DNA from: Mucilaginibacter_A sp965201005
GTDB lineage: Bacteria > Bacteroidota > Bacteroidia > Sphingobacteriales > Sphingobacteriaceae
Assembly (NCBI RefSeq): GCF_965201005.1
Contig: NZ_OZ241747.1
Location: 1,488,001 to 1,552,000, forward strand
Length of the DNA stretch: 64,000 bases
Direction: 5' to 3'
Shown: one piece after another, positions 1 through 8,022 of the stretch
Layout: every line of letters starts with the position of its first letter
Numbering within the stretch: position 1 is the stretch's first letter
Position numbers and translations under genes: made by a program
The notes under the pieces: generated by a model
Database searches by the model: none
The model's input: only the letters and a program-made list of their open reading frames with translations
What the model was told of the DNA's origin: nothing

Positions 1-1680
1 ACCAATAATACTTCCATAGCAGTCCTTGTACTGGATGCGCAAGGCGACGATGTCGTTCCCATGCAGATAGGGTATGAACAAAACCTAAACTCTATGGCCA
101 GCAGCGATGGATATCAATCCCTTGACACCGGAAAAACCTTAACCTATATACTGAACGATTGGTACACTGATGAAGACAAAACGCAGCAGTACAGTACGAA
201 CTATCAGTTCATTCTGGCCACCCTTGATTGCCTGTATCCGGTTAAAATGACCCATGCACATTACAATTTAAGACCCAAGCCACATACGTACGATCCAATT
301 ATCATTGCCCAGGCAGACTTTGATAACATGAAGCTTGCTGAGCAGTTTCAGCAAACCCTTATGGCCTATCCTTCGTCCACCCTGTCTAAAAGTTATCAGA
401 ATGCTATGTCTGGGGCTACCGACAGTTCTGGTACCATTGAAGACATTGACACAGCAGTCAACAGCTTTTTTGCTACCACCAAAGAGTATAAGAATGTAAC
501 CCTAAGCATGATTACGGCAATATCCACGTATTACAGCCAGTACCCTTACGTGTGGGGAGGTTACCAGGGCAGCAAAACGTATTATTTATATGGCAGCGAC
601 GGGGACACGGTAACCTATCAGGGATCAGTACAGATCAAGGTAGACCAGGTGCTTCCGGCCCGCACCGACAAGGATCTACCCTATTTCACCCTCACCTTTA
701 CGGATGCAGACAACAAGTCAAAACCACTGTACTACGTGGGCGGACAGTTTGTTGATGATAAAGCCAAGGATATTCCCACTGTTTGTTTGTCAGGGACTTT
801 TGTGGCGAAAAGCACCCTCACCAAGGTGGCTACCGATACCGCCATGATTTCCATCTTATCCGGCACCGTGAATGGCGTTTCCGTTTTGGGCTATGACCAG
901 AAACAGAATCAGGATAAAGATGGCAACTGGTCGGGGCTATATACACTGCTGCACCCGAAAGATGCGATGGGTTGGATGTCTCTGTTTATGACGGCCACAG
1001 GTTTATTTATGGGATTGGAGATGGTTTACAGAGGGCTGGAAGGTTTGAAAGACCGGTTGTTTAAGAAGCGCAATTCCAACACCGACCAGTCAGACCCGAA
1101 TGAAATCGAATTGGAACAAATACGCACCGATGTCAAATCAGATAAGACAGCCAAGAAGGGGGACTATCAGGAACTACTCGACAAAATGGATAAGCAATTG
1201 GAAATGGCTGAAGATCTGTCGGCCAAAATGGACGACTTTCAGAACAAAGTAACCGACCAATTGAACGAGGATCAGCGGAGTAACCTGGAAGACGGCCTCG
1301 TGAACCAAAGCGATGCGGCGGGACGTATGCTGGAATACGGCAACCCGCCAAGCATGAAAAAAGTCAGCACTGATATCGATAAAACCTATGACACACTCGA
1401 TAATTTACCGACCGAAGAACTTGCTTTCCGGCTTCCGGATATCACCTACCACATTACAAATGTCATCAACGTTAACTTCAATAATGAAGTACAACGGGTA
1501 ATGGAGGGCAGTATTGCTCAGGAGGTTCGGGATGCGATGAGTAATGCACAGGAGAGCGCCGCCAATGCGGAAGAAACGGGAAGCAAAATTGAAGAAAATA
1601 AAACGAACAATGAAAATGGTGAAGTACCTGAAGACCTCGACTTCAAGCCCCATGAATTTCAGCCCGGTATTTTTGAATAA
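1..1680 (+). CDS. Large protein of unknown function, cut at its 5' end by the window edge; membrane segment plus coiled-coil tail
   Basis: I do not recognise this family. The reading frame is open from base 1, so the first ATG at 61 is probably internal: the frame upstream of it reads NNTSIAVLVLDAQGDDVVP, which resembles the start of the next gene (NDMPYDLVVYDSSNPDN). The first 300 or so residues visible after that ATG look beta-rich and globular, with no catalytic motif I can name. A hydrophobic stretch (around MGWMSLFMTATGLFMGLEM, near residue 310) could be one membrane helix. It is followed by a charged helical region with likely coiled coil (KLEMAEDLSAKMDDFQNKV) and an acidic tail rich in E, N and D. 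A strong hairpin follows the stop, and the next gene starts 125 bases on in the same direction. Its place beside the repeat proteins suggests a shared role, but that is inference only. Confidence 0.75.
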   Translation, partial: TNNTSIAVLVLDAQGDDVVPMQIGYEQNLNSMASSDGYQSLDTGKTLTYILNDWYTDEDKTQQYSTNYQFILATLDCLYPVKMTHAHYNLRPKPHTYDPIIIAQADFDNMKLAEQFQQTLMAYPSSTLSKSYQNAMSGATDSSGTIEDIDTAVNSFFATTKEYKNVTLSMITAISTYYSQYPYVWGGYQGSKTYYLYGSDGDTVTYQGSVQIKVDQVLPARTDKDLPYFTLTFTDADNKSKPLYYVGGQFVDDKAKDIPTVCLSGTFVAKSTLTKVATDTAMISILSGTVNGVSVLGYDQKQNQDKDGNWSGLYTLLHPKDAMGWMSLFMTATGLFMGLEMVYRGLEGLKDRLFKKRNSNTDQSDPNEIELEQIRTDVKSDKTAKKGDYQELLDKMDKQLEMAEDLSAKMDDFQNKVTDQLNEDQRSNLEDGLVNQSDAAGRMLEYGNPPSMKKVSTDIDKTYDTLDNLPTEELAFRLPDITYHITNVINVNFNNEVQRVMEGSIAQEVRDAMSNAQESAANAEETGSKIEENKTNNENGEVPEDLDFKPHEFQPGIFE

Positions 1681-1710
1681 AATCCCCCACGCCGAATGAA
1701 GTTTTAATAG

Positions 1711-1745
1711 GGAGAGGCTGCTCCACAGTATGTTACAGCCTCTCC
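1711..1745 (+). terminator. Hairpin after the first gene
   Basis: The arms GGAGAGGCTG and CAGCCTCTCC pair perfectly over 10 bp around a 15-base loop. The T tract after it is weak, so termination may be partial. Confidence 0.5.
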
Positions 1746-1805
1746 TTCCATTGTGCTATAAGCTATCTATAATTTTATTGTTCACATTTTAAAGAATCTA
1801 AAAAA

Positions 1806-4800
1806 ATGTCTCTCAAAGCTATTTCCTTCATCAATGATATGCCGTACGACCTAGTCGTGTATGACTCGTCCAATCCAGATAATCCCAGCGATGCAGAAAA
1901 CAACTACCTGGGACTGCTCACCTCACTAGGTACAGTTACGGCTAATTCCTCCTCTAACATTATGCCCCTGCAGCCCGGTTCGGCTTTTGTTATTGAAAAT
2001 GCCTCCCTCTTCAAACCTGTAAAACGGTGTATTTTAGCTCCGCTTTCCAAAATCACCTCCTTTACGGTCAATCAGGCCGATGAGGATGCTATAACTACGG
2101 CACTGAAGTTCATTAACTTCACCCTGGATAATCCAAACGATTCCATTACCAAGGCCTTTAACACCATGGTGCAGCAAAATGGTGATGACCTGAAGCCTGC
2201 CATGGAAGCTTTCTTTCAGCAGTATCCTGACTATGCTACCTGCACCTTTCCTAATTACATGATGGGGCTCGTTTATGCAGCCCAGCATCCGGACACCAAA
2301 TCCAAACCACCTGCCCAGGCCATCTATTCGCTGAGTACACTGGTAGAGTGCCTGGGAGGTAGCTGGCACGAAGGCATGGCGGATATCACCATTTCCAATA
2401 TCGTATGCTCTACCAAAGACAATGTGCTCGACATTAAAGGTACCATCGATATCAGCAATTTACCTTTTAAAAGCGATGCCATTCGCGACAACGTCAGATC
2501 GTTGTTTGTTAATACCACGGTAAAGGCCGAATTTATCTTCAACTATGCCATGAGTCTGGGAATTTTCGGTACCCGGCTGAAGCTGGCCTTCGAGAACTTT
2601 ACCATTCCTGCCGGTTCGGATCAGATCAAAGTGAATAATCCTACGCTGACCATTGATATTAACCCTTTGTTCAAATTCGTGTTGTTTAACCTCCAAGGCG
2701 TCATCCCTTTTAATCTCTTCAGCAAGGCCTTTGATGCCAATATTTCCTTGGCAGTGGATAATGATGAAGCTGCTGTGGGTGTGACCATTGATGGTGATAA
2801 TACTTCTTTCCCGGCACCTTCCGGCCTGAAAGGATTGCATTTTGATGAGTTTGGCGTAGGTATGGCCATTTTTTTCAAGCCACCTGGTTTTGCCCTGGGC
2901 GTTCAGGGTAAATTTCACATTGGCGAGCCGAATGGCGGTAATGTTATCAGCCTCAACGACGACACGTTTGCTGTTGTTTGTGAATATGTGGGTGAAGCAG
3001 TCAAGCCTAAATATTTAGCTTTTTCTGTCCCAAAGCTCGACCTGAACACGGTTGTTGAACTGTTTACGAACGCCAATCCGAAAATCGATGTTCCTGTTGA
3101 GTTTTCTGACCTGTCTTTTCACTGGTCAGATGGTTTGATGGATAGCGTGGTTTTGCCGGATGGCAGTTTATCGCCCGGCGGTTACGGCTTCAGCGCCTAT
3201 GCACAGATTTTTTCTTTTGGCTTTTATGGTCAGGCTAATCTTGATATCAACTCTGGTTTAACAGCCAATATGGAATTTTCTCCTATTATCTGGCACAATG
3301 TGTTGAAATTTACCGGTGATGGCAAGGGTTACAGCCTAAAATTAGATGCTAACGGTAATCCAATACCCAACAACTTTATGCCCACTACCCAGGCCGAGAA
3401 AGATGCGTTAGCCAATGCTACAAGCAGGCAGATTATACCATCCGGTGGTGCTAATCTTATCATTAATACCTTAAGCATGCCCATACTGCACGTCAGTGCA
3501 AAGGTTAGCCTATTTGATTTACTGGAATGCGATGTTACTGCAGACATCAATAAGGACGGCATCAAATTCGAACTTGATTTCGGAACCATTCTAACTGAAA
3601 AAATGGTGTGTAACCTTTCTGATTTTCACAATCTCTATGGCGAGTTTGGCTATTACATTGATAAATCTATTCCCCTTACAGCTATAAACGGTGTAAGTGT
3701 AGGTTCAATACCGCTCAAAGCAGATACAAATGTGCACATAACGATTACATCTTCTCTTTCCGATATTGTAATCAGTGTTGGTGGCCAGTTTGACTTTGAG
3801 GGGTATCACTTTACATTTGGAGATTTCTCCGCCGATATTAATATCAGCAAAATATCAGATTTTGTAGGTGCTATCATTCAATATATTAAAGATGAAGCAA
3901 AAACCATTTTCAACCAGTTAACCGACACTGCGGAACATTGGGCAGTAGCTGCGGGTAAAGGCATCATCACCGGGTTTGACGATGCAGGAAACGTAATGAA
4001 AAATGCTTACGGAAAGTCAAAAGAGGAGGCGGTCACCATTCTGAAAGCGGCTGGCTTTGCGGTGAATGACGTTGTAAGCGCGTTGAAGAATGGGTACAAC
4101 GCATCGAAAAACGATATTGCCAGTGCCATGAAAGAAGCAGGCTACGTGACCAATGACGTGGCGAACGGGCTGAAAAGCGCCTACAACGCAACGGCTGATG
4201 AGGTAACTGCTGCATTAAAAGCTGCCGGCTATGCATTCACCGAGGTAGCGACCGCCATCAAAGACGTATGGGAGTGTGCGCAAAAAGATGTTGCCCGGGT
4301 GATGAAAGCGGCAGGCTACGTAACCAATGACGTGGCGAATGGGCTGAAAAGCGCCTATAATGCAACGGCTGATGACGTAACTGCTGCATTAAAAGCTGCC
4401 GGCTATACGTTGGCCGAAGTAGCGACTGCCATCAAAGACGTATGGGATTGTGCACAAAAAGACGTGGCACGGGTTATGAAAGAAGCAGGCTATGTGGCTA
4501 ATGACGTAGCGAATGGGCTGAAAAGCGCCTATAATGCAACGGCTGATGACGTAACTGCTGCATTAAAAGCTGCCGGCTATACGCTGACCGAAGTAGCGAC
4601 CGCCATCAAAGACGTGTGGGAGTGTGAGCTAAAAGACGTGGCACGGGTCATGAAAGAAGTAGGCTACGTGGCCAATGATATTTGCACTGCATTTAAAAGT
4701 GCGTTTAATTCTACTGCGCAGGATGTAGGCAATGCATTTAAAGCAGCCGGAATTATAGCACAAGATACCGCCAATGCCATAAAGACGGTGTACAATGTAA

Positions 4801-5039
4801 CCATTGATGAAGCTGCCTCTGTTCTTAAGCAGGCAGGCTATGCTGCCAATGACGTTGCTTCGGCATTGCAAAGTGCATTCAACACCTCGGTTAATGCGGT
4901 AGCCGATGCAATGAAACAGGTAGGCTATGCGGCAGATGATGTAAAGAATGCTTTTGAGAGCCTGGGCGGCGATTTTAAAAGTTTTGCGGATAGTGTATTG
5001 GGAGACGCCAAACATTACCTGAATCCTTCTAACTGGTAG
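1806..5039 (+). CDS. 1077-residue protein of unknown function with a beta-rich body and C-terminal 29-residue helical repeats
   Basis: I do not recognise this family. The N-terminal 60 residues resemble the start of the preceding protein. Residues from about 170 to 700 alternate hydrophobic and polar positions in a way typical of long beta strands, with several stretches of the type FGVGMAIFFKPPGFALGVQG. From about residue 720 to the end it is made of tandem units of about 29 residues (AGYVTNDVANGLKSAYNAT... then DEVTAALKA), each likely two short helices. Two units pair into a 58-residue, 174-bp higher-order repeat. The end (residues 1050-1077) is a short non-repeat cap, FKSFADSVLGDAKHYLNPS. 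There is no evident signal peptide. The next gene, 65 bases downstream, shares the repeats at near-identical DNA level. A structural, adhesive or toxin-like role is possible but unproven. Confidence 0.85.
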   Translation: MSLKAISFINDMPYDLVVYDSSNPDNPSDAENNYLGLLTSLGTVTANSSSNIMPLQPGSAFVIENASLFKPVKRCILAPLSKITSFTVNQADEDAITTALKFINFTLDNPNDSITKAFNTMVQQNGDDLKPAMEAFFQQYPDYATCTFPNYMMGLVYAAQHPDTKSKPPAQAIYSLSTLVECLGGSWHEGMADITISNIVCSTKDNVLDIKGTIDISNLPFKSDAIRDNVRSLFVNTTVKAEFIFNYAMSLGIFGTRLKLAFENFTIPAGSDQIKVNNPTLTIDINPLFKFVLFNLQGVIPFNLFSKAFDANISLAVDNDEAAVGVTIDGDNTSFPAPSGLKGLHFDEFGVGMAIFFKPPGFALGVQGKFHIGEPNGGNVISLNDDTFAVVCEYVGEAVKPKYLAFSVPKLDLNTVVELFTNANPKIDVPVEFSDLSFHWSDGLMDSVVLPDGSLSPGGYGFSAYAQIFSFGFYGQANLDINSGLTANMEFSPIIWHNVLKFTGDGKGYSLKLDANGNPIPNNFMPTTQAEKDALANATSRQIIPSGGANLIINTLSMPILHVSAKVSLFDLLECDVTADINKDGIKFELDFGTILTEKMVCNLSDFHNLYGEFGYYIDKSIPLTAINGVSVGSIPLKADTNVHITITSSLSDIVISVGGQFDFEGYHFTFGDFSADINISKISDFVGAIIQYIKDEAKTIFNQLTDTAEHWAVAAGKGIITGFDDAGNVMKNAYGKSKEEAVTILKAAGFAVNDVVSALKNGYNASKNDIASAMKEAGYVTNDVANGLKSAYNATADEVTAALKAAGYAFTEVATAIKDVWECAQKDVARVMKAAGYVTNDVANGLKSAYNATADDVTAALKAAGYTLAEVATAIKDVWDCAQKDVARVMKEAGYVANDVANGLKSAYNATADDVTAALKAAGYTLTEVATAIKDVWECELKDVARVMKEVGYVANDICTAFKSAFNSTAQDVGNAFKAAGIIAQDTANAIKTVYNVTIDEAASVLKQAGYAANDVASALQSAFNTSVNAVADAMKQVGYAADDVKNAFESLGGDFKSFADSVLGDAKHYLNPSNW
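3958..4956 (+). repeat. Tandem 87-bp repeats grouped in 174-bp units inside the 1806-5039 gene
   Basis: The motif GCTAYG recurs at 4141, 4315, 4489 and 4663, exactly 174 bases apart. Each 174-bp period encodes two 29-residue units, AGY(V/L)xNDVANGLKSAYNA-type followed by AGYxxxEVATAIKDVWEC-type. Flanking units toward both ends of the region are more divergent, as expected if the centre is kept uniform by recombination. Confidence 0.9.
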
Positions 5040-5104
5040 TACCGCCTTTCTTCTATTGTAAAACAGATTTTCCCAAACAAATACAATCAAAACAATTAAT
5101 TATT

Positions 5105-6058
5105 ATGTCAACTATTATCACTGAAGTAAAACAGATTTCCGAAGAAAATATGCTTAAGGAAATTAATTCAATGAAGGCTGCCGGAAGCACTGCTGACGAT
5201 ATAGCCAGGAGCCTAAAGGATACTTACAACGTTACCATAGAGAGTGTTGCCAGTGCCATGAAAGCGGCAGGCTACGTGACCAATGACGTGGCGAACGGGC
5301 TGAAAACCGCCTACAACGCAACGGCCGATGAGGTAACCGCTGCGCTAAAAGCTGCCGGCTATGCATTCACCGAGGTAGCGACCGCCATCAAAGACGTATG
5401 GGAGTGTGCGCAAAAAGATGTTGCCCGGGTGATGAAAGCGGCAGGCTACGTAACCAATGACGTGGCGAATGGGCTGAAAACCGCCTACAACGCAACGGCT
5501 GATGAGGTAACGGCTGCGCTAAAAGATGCCGGCTATACGTTGGCCGAAGTAGCGACTGCCATCAAAGACGTATGGGAGTGTGCACAAAAAGATGTTGCAC
5601 GGGTTATGAAAGCGGCAGGCTACGTAACCAATGACGTGGCGAATGGGCTGAAAACCGCCTACAACGCAACGGCTGATGAGGTAACCGCTGCGTTAAAAGA
5701 TGCCGGCTATACGTTGGCCGAAGTGGCGACCGCCATCAAAGACGTGTGGGAGTGTGCACAAAAAGATGTTGCACGGGTCATGAAAGCGGCAGGCTACTTG
5801 GCCAACGATATTTGCAGCGCTTTAAACAGTGCCTTTAACGCTACTTCGCAGGATGTTGCCAATGCACTTAAAGCTATCGGAATTGTAGCACAGGATACCA
5901 CAAACGCCATAAAGACGGTGTACAATGTAACCATTGATGAAGCTGCCTCTGTTCTTAAGCAGGCAGGCTATGCTGCCAATGACGTTGCTTCGGCATTGCA
6001 AAGTGCATTCAACAGATCGGTAAATGCGGTAGCCGATGCAATGAAGCAGGCAGGTTAA
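5105..6058 (+). CDS. 317-residue repeat protein, a short paralog of the upstream gene with a lost C-terminal cap
   Basis: After a short unique start (MSTIITEVKQISEENMLKE) the protein is almost entirely the 29-residue helical repeat seen in the upstream gene. The 174-bp higher-order unit recurs at 5271, 5445, 5619 and 5793. Long stretches are nearly identical in DNA to 4141-4930, so the two genes exchange or recently copied sequence. The upstream gene has a large beta-rich body that is absent here, so this product is only the repeat module. The reading frame ends early at KQAG because of a small deletion relative to the paralog. The decayed remainder is described in the next entry. There is no signal peptide or membrane segment. 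Function is unknown; a partner or decoy of the larger protein is a guess. Confidence 0.75.
   Translation: MSTIITEVKQISEENMLKEINSMKAAGSTADDIARSLKDTYNVTIESVASAMKAAGYVTNDVANGLKTAYNATADEVTAALKAAGYAFTEVATAIKDVWECAQKDVARVMKAAGYVTNDVANGLKTAYNATADEVTAALKDAGYTLAEVATAIKDVWECAQKDVARVMKAAGYVTNDVANGLKTAYNATADEVTAALKDAGYTLAEVATAIKDVWECAQKDVARVMKAAGYLANDICSALNSAFNATSQDVANALKAIGIVAQDTTNAIKTVYNVTIDEAASVLKQAGYAANDVASALQSAFNRSVNAVADAMKQAG
5260..5970 (+). repeat. 174-bp tandem repeats in the 5105-6058 gene
   Basis: Copies begin at 5271, 5445, 5619 and 5793, an exact 174-base spacing. They differ from each other and from the copies at 4141-4663 at only a few positions, for example AGCGCC versus ACCGCC after the shared GGGCTGAAA. 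Confidence 0.9.
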
Positions 6059-6169
6059 GCTGACGATGACGTAAAGAATGCTTTTTAAAGCCTGGGCGGT
6101 GATTTTAAATCCTTTGCAGATAAGGCGTGGGGAGATATTGAAAATGTTTTCAATCCTTCACATTGGTAG
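6059..6169 (+). pseudogene. Decayed 3' end of the short repeat gene
   Basis: This stretch aligns base by base with the end of the 1806-5039 gene (AAAGAATGCTTTT, AGCCTGGGCGG, GATTTTAAA, ending TTGGTAG or CTGGTAG). It has a net loss of four bases just after CAGGT and a further in-frame TAA where the paralog has GAG (GCTTTTTAA versus GCTTTTGAG). It therefore no longer encodes the C-terminal cap. Confidence 0.75.
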
Positions 6170-6192
6170 TAAAAAATATTTAGATATAACAT

Positions 6193-6221
6193 AAGGTCAG
6201 CGATAAAGCTGGCCTTTTTGT
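6193..6221 (+). terminator. Rho-independent terminator after the repeat genes
   Basis: AAGGTCAGC pairs with GCTGGCCTT (one G-T pair) around a six-base loop and is followed by TTTTTG. Confidence 0.75.
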
Positions 6222-6349
6222 TTAAAATATTAAAAGCAATTATCACAATTAAGGTACAAATGGTTAGGAAATTTCTGCTTTTGATGCTGCTGTCAACGTC
6301 GAAAAGTCAGCGAATTCCTTAATTTGATAGGAGATAGCAATTAGTTTAA

Positions 6350-6511
6350 GAAGCTGTTTAAATTTTGCCCGTTAATTTTCCATGCTTCTTTTATCAACTT
6401 AAAAACCCAAAAAATTCATACTTTCTTGTATTAGTACAACAAGTGAAGACAAAATTTACAGGCATAAAAGAAGCATTACAAATTCAATAGATATAAGTCT
6501 AAACAGCTTCT
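6350..6511. repeat. Long copy of the dispersed palindromic element
   Basis: The outer arms are GAAGCTGTTTA and TAAACAGCTTCT. The inner arms are ATGCTTCTTTTATC (6382) and GCATAAAAGAAGCAT (6462). The unit lies between genes and has no coding content. Confidence 0.75.
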
Positions 6512-6958
6512 AAATAAATAAGTGCGATCAGCGATATGCACCGCAAGTTTCTAAGTCATATTCATTCGCAACTGCCATCATCAGTATGAATTATATTAGA
6601 GGTAGTGTTGGTAATTTTTTATTGTTTTTTCGATGTATCGTCTATAAAGATGCAAAGATTGTATCTGTCGTTTTTTGTCTTTTAACGATGTGTTTATCCA
6701 TCATCTACAACTTAGATCATCCCTTATCTCCCAGTTCCGAATTAGATAATACTGCTTACAATAAAGTATAATCCAAGCTACCTTCTTAATATAGACTATT
6801 TAATAAATAGCGTATTTAAGCTATTGCCAGGGCAAATAGCCAAAGGCATTTTTGGATTGTAAATACAAACAAAACGGTTATCATTTTTTACTGCTATTTG
6901 GTAATACTTAATACAGCTTGATTTTCTATTCACCAAACTGCAGAATAAATAATAATAG
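6512..6958. other. Non-coding gap upstream of the orphan gene
   Basis: The stretch is AT-rich with no convincing gene. A 61-codon open frame at 6586-6771 has no recognisable features and unusual composition. I see no clear promoter or terminator. Confidence 0.4.
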
Positions 6959-7993
6959 ATGATTTTAAAAAATCAACATCAGAATATGCTTGGAGACATA
7001 TGGCATGAAACAAGATTTCTTGATCCGTTGAAAACGACTGTTCCAAATGCAGCAGCCCTACTGCATTTTGTTCAACATACCATCAATGCCACAACTGCAA
7101 TAGATTTACAATCTATTATTCCTTTTGCCAGGCATATTCCTGCATCATCCGGCAATATATTAGAACTGCATTTTGGTAAGAATACCGTTGATTTTGCTAC
7201 CAGGGTGAATAAAGATTTTGATAGGGTTGTATTGAGAAAAATAAACCATAATTACTACAACCTGCCTTTTATAAACGAAGATTTGCTTAGGCTTATTAAA
7301 CCAGAAAGAAATGGATTTAATTATGGAATAGAAAATATCTGGATAGAATATGATGCACCTTTCCTCTGCTCGCCAGCTATCTTTTTTGATATTGACAGAA
7401 GTGCTTCTTTTTGCCCCCAATCTGCTTACAGGAGTGTGCAAAAAATTACAGATAGTTTCGAATGGCAGATTGGTGGAAGATTGCTTCAATTTTTAAATCA
7501 AATTAAGCAAGCAGGTTTACAAGTGGTTTATTATGGTTTGATGTTTTCAAGGGATACCGGTTCCATACGCCTTACTATTCACGGCATTCAACCAGCTCGG
7601 CTAAAAGATACCCTTGAAAAATTGGCATGGAAAGGAAATTACCAAAGCTTGCAGAGGGTTACAACTTATTTAAAAAAGGAACAAAAGCTGGTGGTGGGAG
7701 TTGATTTTAAAAACGATGTGGAAGACCGTATTGGCATCGAAATTTTTGATAACGCCCCTATTGCTTTTTTGCAACAAACCCTATGCAAAAATCAACTTAT
7801 AAGTAAGGAACATACTGATTTGCTAAAAAAGTGGCAACAGTGCCTTGCCCTACCGGAATATCTTACCAATTCACTGAGCCGGTTATATCAACGACCCGTA
7901 CAACATTTATACACCCGTATCAACCATTTCAAATTCATTATTGATAGCAGCGAAGCAATAGCCCTGAAAGGTTATTTGTATTACTGTTTTTGA
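6959..7993 (+). CDS. 344-residue protein of unknown function
   Basis: I do not recognise this family. The protein looks soluble: no signal peptide or membrane helix is visible. Notable segments are IWIEYD followed by a Pro-containing AIFFDID stretch (around residues 125-145), a central LLQFLNQIKQAGLQVVYYG segment, RLTIHGI, and a C-terminal ALKGYLYYCF. The WxE(Y/F)D...FFxID pattern suggests a folded enzyme-like core rather than a repeat protein. The gene starts 29 bases upstream of the lysozyme-like gene with the same orientation, so the two are likely cotranscribed. An earlier role in toxin modification or immunity would fit but nothing in the sequence shows it. Confidence 0.7.
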   Translation: MILKNQHQNMLGDIWHETRFLDPLKTTVPNAAALLHFVQHTINATTAIDLQSIIPFARHIPASSGNILELHFGKNTVDFATRVNKDFDRVVLRKINHNYYNLPFINEDLLRLIKPERNGFNYGIENIWIEYDAPFLCSPAIFFDIDRSASFCPQSAYRSVQKITDSFEWQIGGRLLQFLNQIKQAGLQVVYYGLMFSRDTGSIRLTIHGIQPARLKDTLEKLAWKGNYQSLQRVTTYLKKEQKLVVGVDFKNDVEDRIGIEIFDNAPIAFLQQTLCKNQLISKEHTDLLKKWQQCLALPEYLTNSLSRLYQRPVQHLYTRINHFKFIIDSSEAIALKGYLYYCF

Positions 7994-8022
7994 TTTATTC
8001 ACCATAAAAACCTGTAGAATTT

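Noticed and set aside
4629..5090. Long antisense frame over the repeat region
   Set aside because: It mirrors the repeat periodicity of the real gene on the other strand and ends at its boundaries, so it is a shadow.
1806..6058. Reading the helical repeats as ankyrin, TPR or leucine-rich repeats
   Set aside because: The unit length of 29 and the AGYxxxxVAxxLKxxYN pattern do not fit the consensus of those families, so I leave the type unnamed.
6382..6476. Possible CRISPR array from repeated TAAAAGAAGCAT motifs
   Set aside because: The copies are inverted and irregularly spaced, without regular spacers or cas genes. They fit a palindromic dispersed element instead.
6586..6771. 61-codon open frame in the gap before the orphan gene
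   Set aside because: It has no recognisable features, composition is like the AT-rich surroundings, and there is no supporting context. I left it out as a gene.
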